This document shows, in pieces, positions 33,810 to 47,010 of a DNA stretch of 64,000 nt. The DNA is from Schistosoma haematobium (taxonomy: Eukaryota; Platyhelminthes; Trematoda; Strigeidida; Schistosomatidae). Position numbers and translations under genes: made by a program. The first letter of the stretch is position 1. Each line of letters opens with the position of its first letter. The stretch is from contig NC_067196.1 of assembly GCF_000699445.3 (NCBI RefSeq), positions 38,770,616 to 38,834,615 on the forward strand. The letters are read 5' to 3'. Below the pieces are notes generated by a model. That model saw nothing but the letters and a program-made list of their open reading frames with translations. It did no database searches and was not told the DNA's origin.

Positions 33810-36317
33810 AACTTATTACTTATCAATGCACGTTCACTTCTGAACAAAATTTCAGCCTTGAGAACATTAGCTTTTCTAGCCAAGCCTTCTTTCATACTTA
33901 TCACTGAAACATGGTGCTCTCAAGCAGTATCGGATTCAGAATTGAATATCCAGAACTATCGACTCTATCGCTGTGACAGAGAAACTAAGCGAGGAGGTGG
34001 TTGTATTATATATGCTTTGGATACCCTAACAACTAATAAAGTTGAAGATAGTGTCCTGAATAGTTTACCAGAATCAGTCTGGATATAAGTCAACACCCTG
34101 AATCATAGTCTACTCCTTAAATGTATATACAGAGCTCCTGATAGTTCGAATAATGGGAATGATCTTATTATCAATTCATTCATACATGCAACTGCTCTAA
34201 ACTTTAATGCTAAGGTTATCACTGGGGATTTCAATTATCCTGGGATTACCTGGAGTACCGGTAGTTGTCAGTCATGTAGTGATGAGTTCTCGGCAACTAT
34301 TAACATGCACTGCTGGTCACAGTGGGTTCGTACCCCAACTAGAGGCGATAGTATACTCGATCAAATATTTAGTAGAGATGTCATCCCACTATCTGTAAAA
34401 GCATACGATGAATTTGAAAGCAGTGACCATAAGATAGTAGTTTGCGCTCTCCCTATCTATCCCTCTTATAACCGACCCATTCAAAAAACCTGTCAATATA
34501 GAGACTATAAGCATGCTGACTGGGACCTCCTGCATTCACCGATTAAACTTTCAGACTGGGATAAGTTTTTTTCATGTAATAGTCTCACGGATGCTATCGA
34601 TCGTTAACTGATCGTTAACTCTTGTTTAGATTCCTGTGTACGTCTTGAAACGTACAGGTTTGATAAACCTTACGAACTATATATACCAGCTGAATATCGT
34701 GATAAACTAAGACGCCTACAGAATCGTTATTTTAAGTCAAACGACTTCACGGCAGTTGCACAAATAACAATAATTTTTAATCAAATTAAAGAGAAACATG
34801 AGTTAAAAACCATTAATTAGGAGATACTAGCACTTAATACTAACTCAAAGGTACAAAACCTAACTCTCCTTTTCAATAAACGTGCCAAAGCAACTCAAAA
34901 TGTTGATATACCATGCATCCAGCATAATAACAATTTTATATACGACTCTAAAACTATAGCATACCTTTTCAGTGGTATTTTTGGGAATGGTGTAGGAATC
35001 ATAAGTGGCTCTGCTTCAAGAGTTATGTGCGTGACTAGCAACTCAATAAAATCTATCTCCTTCACATGCATGAAAATTAATAAGGTTATAAATACCCTTA
35101 AGCTTTCATGAGGTCATGAGGCTGACGGGATGTCATCCTTCTTCTAGAAATATGGTGGTCCAGATATTCCACTTCTTCTTCTAAAGCTGTTTACTCTCTC
35201 TATGGAAACTGGTTCTTACCCTAACCGTTGGAAAACCGCGTACATCATACCACGTTACAAATCTGGAGATAAGACTGACATGAACAATTACCGGCCAATA
35301 AATATTACTCCAGTTATTTCTAGGATCATGGAAAAAATTATAAGTGATGAACTTTCCAACTATATGCTCGCTGGAAAATTTATCAATGATACTCAACATG
35401 GATTTCTTAAAAATCGTTCTTGCATGACATGTCATTTTGACTTCTTTAATTTAGTCTATTCTCTACGCAGCCAAGGATATCCAGTCTTAGTGCTATATCT
35501 GGACATTTCCAAAGCCTTCGACATGGTTAGCCAGCAACTCCTTATAAGTAAACTCGCCTCTTATGGGGTTCGAAATCCTTTGCTAGCTTGGTTTGATTCC
35601 TTTCTCAGCAATCGACATCAAATAGTTAAAATTAACTCTTCATTGTCTGACGTTGTCCCTGTTAGAACTGGTGTAATACAAGGTAGTGTCTTAGGCCCTT
35701 TGCGCTTTTTAGTGTTTATCAATATTTGTGAAAGTTTTTGTGTGGGTAAGCCCATCCTATATACAGATGATCTTAAAGTAGTATATTTATTTTCTCCACA
35801 TGAGCTGAAAAATATGCGAAATTGCATCAGCATGGAGCTTAACAAGGTAGCACAGTGGTGCTTAAGATGGCAACTGGAGTTTATTACGACTAAATGTTGA
35901 TGGATATGCTTCGGCGATACATCACTCAACCTAGACCTTACCATAAATGGAGAAGTGTTATCTAGGTTACACACAGTAGTAGACTTAGGACTTAGATACT
36001 CCCAAGACTTGTCGTTTACAGAACAGATATTGAAACAGACTTCTAAGTCTCAACGTCTAGTAGGTTACATAACTCGAAACCTTTATAACAATGAGTCACG
36101 TATTTTAATGTACAAAGTTTGCTTTCGACCTCTTCTAGAATATTGCATGTTTATTCTCAGCAGTGCATGCACAAATGATAAATTATGGCTGGAATCAGAA
36201 CAGAGACGATTTACACTTCGTATTCTTGGAGCTGATTGTACCTTAACTTATAATTCTAGATGTAATAAACTTTGTTGGAACCACATGAAGTTTATGCTAT
36301 CAAAGATTCTACAATAA
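33810..36317 (+). mobile_element. CR1/Jockey-type LINE relic, one frame with point stops
   Basis: Frame 3 is readable from LINARSLLNK (about 33814) to 36314. The endonuclease shows ITETW, GGGCIIYA, GDFNYPGITW and SDHKIVV. The reverse transcriptase shows YPNRWKTAYIIP, NNYRPIN, LYLDISKAFD (motif A), GVIQGSVLGP (motif B) and YTDDLKV (motif C, usual YADD). Internal stops lie at 34086, 34605, 34818, 35109, 35145 and 35898. I find no net frameshift in about 2.5 kb. The GVIQGSVLGP and DISKAFD style is that of the CR1/Jockey group (SR1 or Pido kind in schistosomes) and differs from the RTE family. It is antisense in an SH2-gene intron. Confidence 0.85.
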
Positions 36318-38544
36318 AAACTGTGTTAAGTGTCATTTATGTTGATGTCGGTCTTTATTTTGATCTCTGTTGATCGTTTCATGTTTTGTTAACATTAAAA
36401 AGTTTCCATTTAACTCATTATACAGAGAGGTTACATGTTTTTCTGGAATTGAACGTCACTTACTTTCATGATTTGTAAATTCTTGTATACAACCTATTAT
36501 CCCTTACTGTCACCCATTATTCTTTCATGGACTTTGAAAAACGATTGCTGAAGCTAATTAACAAGGTATGTGGTGAATCTTTTGTTTTCGTTATTTATAT
36601 GGTTATGAATAGACACTTGAAATCTTGTAAACATCAGGAGTGTAATTTTATCAGACATTAACCAATCACTCCATTTACGCTTTTCTACTTGTATATCTCC
36701 TGATAGAACGAGACGATGATACATTACAATCCATGCACGCTAAAAAAGCACGAAAGCTTCACAATACTGTATCTAGCACACAAGCTATTCAATAAGCATG
36801 CTATAAAGGATGACTTAACCTAAAACGTATACTCATCAGCCTGTTGCTTATCCACTCTGGCACAGACTTCCACATTCTTGGAAGAATTTTTACTTAATTT
36901 TCATTACTTATTTGGGTATGGATGTAAATAAAAATTTATTGTGACTTATAAAAAGAATAAGAGACGTTTGTTGAAACGTTGTAAGTTGGTTAGTAGTTAA
37001 GTATCTCATAGTTTTATAGTTTCGTGTATTATAGAACAAATTCCCACTTTCTCCACCGTCTTTTATATATCATTATGATAAGTGTCTTTAAAATTAAGCA
37101 GACTTATTCGAATGTTGGAGATTAAATGACTGTCACTCACAAGATGAAATCGTATTCTTCTGATCATCAATCGATAATCATTAAATTTCACTGGTTCGCA
37201 TAATAATTTATTGAGACCGGTAAAATTTATTGGTCAAACTAGTACTATACGGAAATTAGATTCGGGTTACTACAGTTATCATATTTTGTTAGTTAATTAA
37301 CAGACTATCAAACAGAAATAATAAAACAGGACCTGTGACCTGATGTACATATGAATAGGTGATGTATCAGTTCAATTAACACATAGTTCTGATTCGATCC
37401 AATATGACAGATTGACAAGAAATAAATCTTTACAATAATAATGAAAAGTTACGTTTATAGTTATTGAAGAAATGAATAAATGAAATGAAATATAAAGGTA
37501 TGAGTTAACCGGTTCATCTTCAAAATAAGTTGAAGTACTCAAAAACAAGAGGTTGTTATTAATTTAATTAGACAATTGAATAAAAAACTGTTATTGTGGA
37601 AAAGAACTTTATATATAACTATTTAACCAGCCAACTCATTGAATAATGACCAGCAGAAAACTATGCTCATATATTCTCGAAGAAAATTTCACTATAACAA
37701 TCATGAAGATTACTTAGTCAGATAAATAAATAAGTAGTTCACAAAGGTAAGATCATAAGAACATACTCTCTTTGAAAGATTTCTTAACTGTGAACAACTT
37801 AATCAGAACACATGTATTTATATTTAGGTTTATTTACTATAAAGAAAGTCGGATATTGCATTTTATGCATAAACTTTACACGGTTTATAAAAAAATTTTT
37901 CGCATTTTGCAAAACGAAACACTCATCTACATACTTTCATATAACATTGACCGTCTAGAGACTATGAAATGCATGTGAAGAACTCTTACAATCAATATCT
38001 TCATATTGTTTTGATTTTTTTAGCAGAAATTTAAGAATTGACGTTAACAGAATCCCTAGGTTGTACCTACCACACACCATGGTAGTCATATCAAATTCAG
38101 TGATAAAATTTCACTTTATAAAGAAGTTTCAATAATCCAATCCAAAACAGTGATGATTATTAGTATGAGGATTTGTGGAGATTGTAGTATTTTAACAGTT
38201 GAATTAACGAGTTGATCTAAGCTAAACCACCAACGATGTGCTAACTGGTTTAGTGTCAAGTGATACCTAACAAACGAAAATCATATGGATTTCTGATATA
38301 CTTTCTGGATCATGAGTTTTTGAAATTAAATCATAAATATATATCATTTAAAATGGTCGTTACAGTAACAGCGTTAAACTGACAAATAATATGTAAGGGT
38401 ATCGGTAACCTGTTTTTACTTTTTAAATAAATGATTAAAAAATGTTTAAAAGATCATATCAAGTGTTCAAAACCAAATTCTCCCTTAACTCTCAGAAACT
38501 AAACAGTAAAAACATATTAATTGATATTAAAACATAATACTTAC
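36318..38544. other. Intron sequence of the SH2 gene
   Basis: The first few hundred bases may be the CR1 3' untranslated end. A partial F2 terminus lies near 38163-38240 (GAGGATTTGTGGAGATTGTAG). Otherwise nothing is recognised. Confidence 0.4.
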
Positions 38545-38968
38545 GGTTGTTCTTCAAGTGACAATGTTTCCAAATGAGGAGGTAAACCCTTCGGTAGGTT
38601 ATTTTGACTAGATAACAATTTATTTTTACTAACTGAATTCATCGAATGATGTAAATTAACATTAGATGAAGGTAAGTGATCAAACACCTGTGTCATAGAA
38701 CTGGCACAATGAGAAGGGGGAGCAACTGACGTTATTACTACATGTGAGGCCATCGATACTGATGATGACGATGACGACGAAGAGGTGGAGGAAGACGTGC
38801 ATGATGAGGAGGTTGACGACAGGCTAGGAACTGTAAGCATATTTGTTGCAGAAGAATTACAAGTTTCAGAAGTCAAGAAATCATTATTCACTTCCATTAT
38901 TGTAGTTGTTGCGTTTCCAGATTTACCAGTGCTTGAAATAATAGTACTAGGATCTATAAAACGTCCAC
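38545..38968 (-). CDS. SH2 adaptor gene, Ser-rich linker exon
   Basis: The acceptor ATCATTTGCAG precedes GTGGACG and the donor is GAACAACC/GTAAGT. The GT completes a Ser codon with the A left by the exon ending at 40149, and the trailing CC is completed by the SH2 exon to give Pro. It encodes GRFIDPSTII, a Ser/Thr-rich tract with a run of eight Ser, KGLPPHLETLSL and EEQP. The sequence QP-WFH at the exon junction matches the QPWYH seen just before SH2 domains of SHB-type adaptors. The region is otherwise low complexity, probably disordered, and Ser codons are spread over TCA, TCG and AGT. Confidence 0.88.
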
Positions 38969-40148
38969 CTGCAAATGATATTTTAAAACATACAAAATAG
39001 GATAATTCTGATTTATTATCTCGAAACTTAAATAATCACTCACTTGATGACAATGGATGATGAACGTGCTATAATCATGAATTAACTCAAGTTGGAAATG
39101 TAGATCACTCTGTATCGACTCAGTAGTCTGAAGGTAGGTTGCTCTTTGAACAGCTTAATATTCTTAGGTTTGACTACTGGTGATGTCAAGGTTGCACACT
39201 GTTAAGTCCTAAACTGGGAAGTAATAGTTGTTCTGCTCTCCCCTACTAATAATAGTTCCCTATATAATGTCGATTTGTGACAAAAGCCATCATATCATAA
39301 CCCCAGACTATATGAATTCATCTCGTCCAGAAGAATGAAACGATTTTAAAAAATCACATTTAATACACATTATGGATAAGTCTAAAAACCAAAAGAGTTC
39401 ATCATATAGAATTTGCTGAAATCATATGAAATGTGAACACTATCTATCGACAACTAGGAATCATTAAAACTCCCTATTTCCTATATTTAGATTAAAATCA
39501 AAAGGGAAATTGATTAAGTTATAACTACTCACTATTCATTTATTTGTTATTCTAATATTTCATAAAATTTTATAAAACTAAATGAATTTAACATGAGAAT
39601 AATCATTATTTGAAATAGATACGGTCAAAATATTGCTGCTTCCATGTTTATTCGTTTCTTACAACAGTTTTTTTTTCATCATATGACATAATTATTTGAG
39701 TGAAATGAGTTCCGATTCAATTCCGATATAATTACTAACACACAGAAGATGAAACTTTGTATAAACTAGTTAGTTGAAATAGTATTTGATAATTATCTCA
39801 TCTTAATTAAATGAGAATCAATTTTAGAACTGTTAAGGTCTTAAAAAATACTAAATAATTGCTATGAAATCATTGAACAGAAAATTGACTATCGGTAGTT
39901 TTTTTTCTAAACAATTTACTCTGGGCATAGTGAAATATTTCAATTAAATTCTTTATGCCAAAAACATGTAACATTAAATTTATGACGTCATAATGAAACA
40001 GATCAATACTTAATTATTATATCATTTAAATTAAATTATCAGTGATATTACCAAGGAAAAACAGATTGAATTTCACATGCAAAGATAATTAAATAGAGTT
40101 CAGAAAGATTTTCTTTCATGCTAAATAACAAAACTCTAATAAACTTAC
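38969..40148. other. Intron of the SH2 gene
   Basis: 1.2 kb of AT-rich sequence with no repeat I recognise. Confidence 0.5.
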
Positions 40149-40539
40149 TCATTAATTTAGAAACTAATCGACCATGTTGAGCATCCCAAGAATCATCACA
40201 ACTACTTGTAGAAATGCTATCGAGATCATTAGATAAAACTGATTGTACAGGACGAGTAGTCAAATTCAATTTTAAATCATTACCATTAGTATTTTTAATT
40301 GAAATGAATTTACTAGACTCTTGTAACTGACCAGAAGAAGATAAACCATGTTGTATAAGCTGGTGATGGTCATTTGGATGGTGTTGATGATGTGAAGAAG
40401 GTGGAGGATGATTTAAACTTGACTTTACCGTTTTAATCATTGTTGTTGTAGGTGTTGTTGTTGCATTACTATATTTTGGTATATTTGGTAGTAAAGATGT
40501 ATCATTTGATGAATTATTGATGGCTAGATCTAAACTGAG
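40149..40539 (-). CDS. SH2 adaptor gene, His/Gln/Asn-rich exon with a Trp-Asp motif
   Basis: The acceptor TAAATTTAG precedes CTCAGTTTAG in phase 0, and the donor is TTAATGA/GTAAG. The exon encodes LSLDLAINN, a TTTPTTT tract, a His/Pro/Gln-rich stretch (PPPSSHHQHHPNDHH) and CDDSWDAQHGRLVSKLM at its end. The DSWDAQ...R....L pattern echoes YEEAWDLK...R....L in the exon at 53151, so the protein has two related Trp-Asp motifs. In SHB-family adaptors, Tyr-x-x-Pro-Trp/Tyr-Asp/Glu motifs serve as phosphotyrosine docking sites. Here this copy has Cys/Asp in place of Tyr. Joining to both neighbours keeps the frame. Confidence 0.88.
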
Positions 40540-42539
40540 CTAAATTTAAAAAAAGCACAATAATCACAAGAATAAATAACTATAGTTACATTGTCTATGT
40601 ACAATAAGTAGATTATTTTTAAAAGAAAAACAAAGGGGAACAATATTGATCAAATTAATGTCAGTCAGTCAGCAACAGAAATTCTTACGTACGTACATCA
40701 GTTCAAATATAGTTTCAAAAATGTTTGCATTATCCTTAGACGAAACGAGTAACCAGTAAGGTTCATAAGTTTTACTGAATGACATGTGAAGTTCAAGCCA
40801 TACTGTAAATACAGTAAAATGTACATATATACACACATATGTCAACATCTGTAGTGCCCATTCGCAATAGAATTTATGCAGTATGACAACGCATTCCTAT
40901 CACTAAAATGTATGCTGTAAAAAATGCTAGATCAAAGTTTACAGTATGTGAATCTACTGAACAACATTCATTTATTCTTAAGAAGAGCAAACAAAAGATA
41001 TATTATGGAAGGAAATTACACATAATCAAGGCATCTTTCTACTATAATTCAATTATGCTTTGCTGCTAATTGTTTAGATTTTAAGACGACGAAACATTGT
41101 TAGTTTATAATTAGACAATAATTTAAAAGTGTTCTTAACTCCGCTGAAAACTGAACCCAGGAGCTTTGGTTTCTCACTGTGGGCGCATAACCTTCAGACC
41201 GATGAATAGATTACACAATGGTTTGCACATCTACCTTCAATGGATGGTTGTTTGAGTTCAGTCTGTAATCTAAACTATGAAAATTAATGATCTCTACAAA
41301 ACCCCACTATACTGAGAAGTATATTTCAGAAGAACCTGTTTAAAATCGCAAAACAATGAAGAGTTGTTTCATCCTAGTTTGGTACTACTACTTATGGAAA
41401 CGCCAATCACAACCACACACATGTGATAGAACGAAGTACTTTAAAATTTCGCAACAACTTTGATATTTCTAGGTAAATGAATTGGAAGAATACAATGATT
41501 CAAAATTTAAACAACTTCCATAAATTTGTATTGCAAACTTCGCTCCTGATTTAATGTTGTTTATTAGTTACAGTTATACCAATGCGCATTGTTCATTCCG
41601 TAGATATAGTTTCTCAATAGGATTTTCATTAAAAAATCTTATCTCAGAGTTAATCTTCAGTAAGTACAAGGTGAGATTACTTGACAGGATGATTTTGTGA
41701 AAACGTAGTGTTACAGTTGTAACAACCAGTGAAAATTAGACTTCAGTGAGTTAAATTGGTGTTCGTTCATGATGAAAAATACTTACAAAATATGTACAAA
41801 CAAACAATACCAAAAAAAAGCAACACCATAATATCACTTCACTTAATTTTTATGAATATATAATACTGACTTCTACGAATTTACACAAATTCTCAAGAAC
41901 AACACGAAAAGGCCAAATTTGTAAAACACAACAAAACCTAAACCAATTCGTTTTAGTTGTTATTGCCATTTTGGGTAAAAATTAGTGTAGAGGAATTAAG
42001 AAGAAGTAAAATTCATCAGAAAAAATCCTTTAATATACAAGTCGCATCAATTATATCACAATGTTTAAGGTCAAGAAAACAGCAGCTAACCAATGACTAA
42101 GCAGTAACTTATAATAGAATGGCTACACAATATATTACATGCTGATACTGACGACAAGAAATAGACATATTATAATCAAATGAAAATAACAGCTGATTAT
42201 TTCCTAAATACACACATATCTATACATGATGATATACATAAACACATGTACAATAGACGAACAAACAGGAAAGCGCACTCCTATAACTAAGGATTTACAA
42301 GTTCCAATGACCAAAAATGAGAGAAAACATGTTAATATTTCAAGTCACAGAAGAGAAAAACACAACGGATAATTAAGAAGTAAACATTAAATCTAAAATT
42401 ACAAAAATATTCTTAAAAATCTAACTTTTAAACTGAACACAAAGATATAAGAATATCACAATAAGTCGGAAAATGAGCTTAAGCAAATGATTCACATTCG
42501 GATTAGCATAGATTAAGTTATTTTTAAATCAGCTAATTG
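40540..42539. other. Intron of the SH2 gene
   Basis: AT-rich. At 41140-41235 a - strand tRNA-like piece (box-B-like GGGTTCAG) may be another old SINE. Nothing else is recognised. Confidence 0.4.
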
Positions 42540-42840
42540 AAGGATCTGTGAATAATATTGTAGTGAATGAAAACTCAGATCCAGGACAACCAATTCACTT
42601 TTTATTACAAAATTACAGAGTTCTTTCATAAAATGTGAAAAGCATACATCAAACACTTCATTTGCAAATCATTCATCAAATGTCTCAAACTTCATCGGTC
42701 CTTCATTGCTATTACAATTACTCTCTGTTCACATTCCCGTCCTGTTCGATTCCGTCTTTCCAACCTTTGCTGTCAGGCATTCAAATTCTGGTTGTTATAT
42801 ACTACTTGTGTCGGCAGATATAAGTAGCATACACCACAAT
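42540..42840 (+). repeat. Hairpin-ended repeat (family H), copy 3
   Basis: It has the same motif order as copies at 17340 and 18120. Its end CTACTTGTG...ATAAGTAGCATACACCACA (42802-42838) keeps the terminal hairpin with one mispair. Confidence 0.65.
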
Positions 42841-43679
42841 ATTAAAATAATATTTGGGAAAATAAACGGGAATACTTTTTCACGTAGCATCACTGCTATC
42901 CTCCTACTCTTATTTACACTAACATTAAATTTTGTTTGAAATTACATATGATCTATCCCAAGTTATTTACAAGTCAACAATTAACTGATTATTAATAATT
43001 TTCGATGAAAAACCAGTTGATAATGAGTACAGAGTAAGTCCTTTGAATGGAAAGAATATATATAGGGATGAGGATAAAACAATTTAAACGAACTTCAGCC
43101 ACTTGTTAGCCAATCAAAAAGTAACCTTGATATATGAGTAGTTCATGGTAAGTAAAGAATAATATTAAAAAAGTTTGACATATTTTACATAAATCTATTG
43201 AAGTTTACGACAGTGTATTCTATATGGATATAGACTATCTATCTTTCCGAAACTCTATAAGGATGTCTATAGATTTCTAAAAGTCCTCACATTGTTTTTG
43301 GTTTGGGACAAACGGGTGAGAAATAGGAGTTTAAAGTTAAAGTCATCAGGTTAGGGTGTATGTGAACAATGTTGATTTGTATGATGTATACAGTCTAAAT
43401 AGGAAGACTTGAGCATTTGATACTTTAAACACTATTTTTACTCTATGGTAACAATAAGTAATATTGCTTTATCAATTTGAGCGTTTTGAGCACGATGCAA
43501 AAGTAATTTTACTTTTTGTTTTAAGTGATACAAGATAAAAGTCAGTTCTTTCTAAATTTAGTGTGAAAATCCAAAAGTGGTCTGTTCGATTCTGATTGGC
43601 TCGTTGGTATAGTGTACTTTTACCAAACATATGATGTGTTATCGGTATATGGTTTCCTGAGGATTATGGAATTTTCAGT
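42841..43679. other. Intron of the SH2 gene
   Basis: Nothing recognised. Confidence 0.4.
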
Positions 43680-43850
43680 TTAAGTCACGAAGTGACCTAA
43701 GCTAGATAACCATTCAAAACTAGGAAGTACTGGACATCTGTTTCGTTTTAATATGGGACACTTCAGGAGTGCGAATCTGTGACCCGCCACGAAATATCAG
43801 ACCCAGGATCTTCGGTTTCCTACGCTCACTTATTAAACCAATACGGAAGT
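43680..43850 (-). repeat. Degenerate F2 SINE
   Basis: On the - strand GCACTCCTGAAGTGTCCCAT, AACGAAACAGATGTCCAGTAC and a box-B-like GATCCTGGGTCTG keep the F2 order with many changes. Confidence 0.5.
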
Positions 43851-44365
43851 ATTACATTGATATTATTCAGATAACTATATTCTCTAGTTTTGGTCTACTT
43901 GTGGAATCCTATGATTCATGTGAAATAAAACTGAGTCATAAAGTATGTGTCTAAATATGTACCTAATTAAACGTTTGAATGTATATGTATGCATGTGAGC
44001 AAGTGAGTAAGAAAATAAGTATATGTGTGTAAATTGAACCACTAAGTAAATCTAGTTGATAAGAGCCCATCACTGAACTAAACAAATATGTTAAAAAAAT
44101 AAGTTACACTTTACTGTAACAGATTATAAATTATAATAAAACAATATATACTCCAATCCTGTCCAACCCTTAATCTATATATCTAAGCTACTAAAACAAA
44201 TGTTTGCACTGGATATTTACCTGGTAAGTTATTTTATATCTCCCAACTAGTCAATTCTAAAAAATGTTCTATCTATCTGTTATAAAATGAAATCAGGGTC
44301 ATTAAATATGCAACATAAATGAAAGACAAGCTATTCGATCCAATTTAACTACGACAACAATAGTT

Positions 44366-44530
44366 CAATTCATTTTGTATTGTTTTTTGAGTCTTCCCAT
44401 TGATGTTAAGGTCTGCAGTTGATCAGTCTCTTATTGGCATATGTGCATCCTGTGCGGATTGCCTTAAGTCACAAGCGTTATGAGAAGAGATGGATGGTGG
44501 TTAGTAGTGGAATCCAGAACTTCTACATGT
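44366..44530 (-). mobile_element. Sm-alpha-like SINE body, truncated in the hammerhead
   Basis: This is the reverse complement of the body at 45060-45235, from CCACTACTAACCACCATCC to CAATACAAAATGAATT. It breaks off in the hammerhead region. With the next copy it forms an inverted pair with about 160-bp arms and a spacer of about 530 bp. Confidence 0.75.
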
Positions 44531-45004
44531 TGAACAGTTCTACGGTTAGACACAAGGTTTAGTTTATTAAAATAAACCGTCCGATAAGTCTAGAAATTTA
44601 TGTTGGTTACAGGGTTCATGGCATTTCGAAATAGTAAGTTGTAGAAAATGACTTTTTCTGGCGGAAGATTTTATGAGGTGTTATGAAGGACATTAGTAGA
44701 ACTAATGTATCAGAAAAGATTGTCGAACTCTACATTTTAAGTAAAAACCATTAAATAGAAAATGATGATATGTGTATGTTCGAATTCTTTTCTCATATAA
44801 GATTACTAGTTACGGGTGTTTACTTAGATGTTCGAGCATTTGACTTCCAGGCAATAAATTGCAGATTCCAACTTCCCACCTATCTCAGCCTTGAAATGCT
44901 GGTGGTATAACTGGTCCTCAAGCGGAAAATGTGTCTTATCTGTGACAGCTTATGTTTAGATTCCGTGTTTTGGATTTAAACAGTATTAGTTATTAGCAAT
45001 AAGT

Positions 45005-45235
45005 TCCCAGTAGCACCTAACAGGCATATCCAGCTGAAGAGTCCCAAATAGGACGAAATGCATGTCCTGGATTCCACTACTAACCACCATCCATCTCTTC
45101 TCATAACGCTTGTGACTTAAGACAATATCTAGGCAATACGCACAGAACGCACATATGTCAATAAGAGACTGATCAATTGCAGTCATAAACATCAATGGGA
45201 AGACTCAAAAAACAATACAAAATGAATTTAAACTT
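45005..45235 (+). mobile_element. Sm-alpha-like SINE, hammerhead and body
   Basis: It contains the hammerhead (45028-45072), then the body with ACCACCATCCATCTCTTC, AGGCAATACGCACAGAACGC and ACATCAATGGGAAGACTC. It runs into the tRNA-like head of the next unit at 45240, giving a partial tandem dimer as expected for this satellite/SINE family. Confidence 0.8.
45028..45072 (+). ncRNA. Hammerhead ribozyme, Sm-alpha type, core intact
   Basis: ATCCAG (45028-45033) and CTGGAT (45067-45072) form a perfect 6-bp stem I. The core CTGAAGA is at 45034-45040. Stem II GTCC/GGAC is perfect. GAAA (45055-45058) and the cleavage triplet GTC (45064-45066) are intact. Stem III (ATGCATGT) pairs poorly compared with the usual ACGCGCGT. 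Schistosome satellite hammerheads of exactly this layout are known to self-cleave. It is antisense to the SH2 gene, so it would not cut that pre-mRNA. Confidence 0.8.
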
Positions 45236-45239
45236 CACC

Positions 45240-45445
45240 CCATTGTATAAGCTATTGGCTATCAAGATTCAGTAACTAAGTGGATAACATGATGGCGTTT
45301 GAAGCGAACAGCATTTGGCCTGAGTCCTGGAGTGAACTTCAATTCTGAGATACAGGTATGTCCAGCTGACAAGTCCCAAAATATGACGAAACGCGCTTCC
45401 TGGATTCCATTGCTAGCTACCATCCCTCTTTGCTTACAATGGTTC
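45240..45445 (+). mobile_element. Sm-alpha-like SINE, tRNA-like head and dead hammerhead
   Basis: The box-A-like TAAGTGGATAACATGATGG and box-B-like GGCCTGAGTCCTG are followed by GTCCAG-CTGACAA with GAAA intact but TTC in place of GTC. The CTGACAA change alters the catalytic G8 position, so this copy should be inactive. Confidence 0.75.
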
Positions 45446-45987
45446 AATGTTTTCTGAGATAACTTAAAAATGACTTGAATGTCAGAGCAGAAAAGTGTTC
45501 CATAGAAAAAGGAAAAGCAGAAAACTATCTATCCACCTTTTTGGCTTCAAACCTACAGACAAATAGATTTGAGTGAGTCTATTATTCAAAAAAAACAATC
45601 AAGCATAATATTCAGTAGTTGAAGTGAAAATGAAATTTGGTTAGTAAATCGATTTTATTGGCTCAGTTAATAGATTATAAAACAAGACTTTTATAGGCCT
45701 TTTTTAAGTTAGAATATTAACAATCTCCAAATTTTCAACTCTAACCATTATCCTTGTATATAATAAGTAATTTGTTTGTTTAGTGTTAACTGATACGTTG
45801 GATACTGGATTCTCACTCATTAATCAGTTTGACAAATCGTACTGACATTGAAAATGTTTATTTAAACTAAGACTTAGGCAAACCAGCGTAAATACATTCT
45901 TCCGATAACAATAAGAGAATAGAATAGAGAAACAAACAAATTAATGCAAAGTACATATTTGATGAACAAAGAATCCACGGTTAAGAA

Positions 45988-45989
<2 letters not shown>

Positions 45990-46039
<50 letters not shown>
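45990..46039. repeat. (AT)n microsatellite
   Basis: About 25 uninterrupted AT units in an SH2-gene intron; the 61-codon ORF across it is an artefact. Confidence 0.95.
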
Positions 46040-46040
<1 letters not shown>

Positions 46041-46951
46041 CACAACCGATGCCAATCATTTCATCTTACATCTCAAGTGGAATTCTCTTTTAACTATCTT
46101 TACATAAAAATAAGTACAAATGCATATTTTGAAATACAATAATTATTTTATTAGAAATGAAAGTATTTTTGAAAACACCTTTACAGTCATCTATAATTGT
46201 TAAATTACAGGGCTAAAAGAAAACTTGGCAATTGGAAATATGAATGACAGAATGTTAACTTGTTGATTTAAGGGTGATACATTTTAATGAGGCCTGAAGG
46301 TTTCGGGTTCGATCGCTGGTAAGTACATGTGTGCGCAATGCAACTATATTCCATATTAGAACAAATTATTTGTCCAGTACATCCTGGTTTCCAACATTTA
46401 TAGAAACAAAGTTGATCCACGACATAAAATGTTTTTAGATCTGTATATTTATTGCAAAACTATTGAGTTATCGGAAGAAAACTGATTGAATAGTTCTTGG
46501 AGCTAAGTAAATTAGTATGAAGGGATTTACGAAAAGTTAATGATATTACACAACTACATAAAACGAGGTAATTGTTTTCGCACTCTTCTCTGTACTGCAA
46601 AATAGGAAGTTTAAATACGGTTCTTAAACGAGGTTTTAATAAATCCCGTAGATTATATTAAATGGATAATCTAGTGTTCACAATCATGGATATACTACAC
46701 ACATTGTTAAATGAAAGATACGATTCATTTTAGAGTTTTACAATAACAAGTAAACAGTGCGTAAGGTTTCGCTTATAACATCATTGTGATCGAATGCGAG
46801 TCAATATTTACCTCATGATTTTCGTTTTACAACATTTATTTTCAAGAATAAAACAGAAATATATGGAATTTTGTAGCCTAATTGTTTATTTGTTATGAAA
46901 TCAATGGGCGATAACCATTAGAGGGATTCGAAATTTATTACATACGTGATG

Positions 46952-46952
<1 letters not shown>

Positions 46953-47007
<55 letters not shown>
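46953..47007. repeat. (AT)n microsatellite
   Basis: About 27 TA units, 0.9 kb from the previous tract in the same intron. Confidence 0.95.

Positions 47008-47010
<3 letters not shown>

Noticed and set aside
38785..39000. 71-codon + strand ORF
   Set aside because: It is the antisense shadow of the Ser-rich SH2-gene exon.
45874..46059. ORF with Ile-Tyr repeats
   Set aside because: It is a translation of an (AT)n microsatellite; the same applies to 52699-52881.
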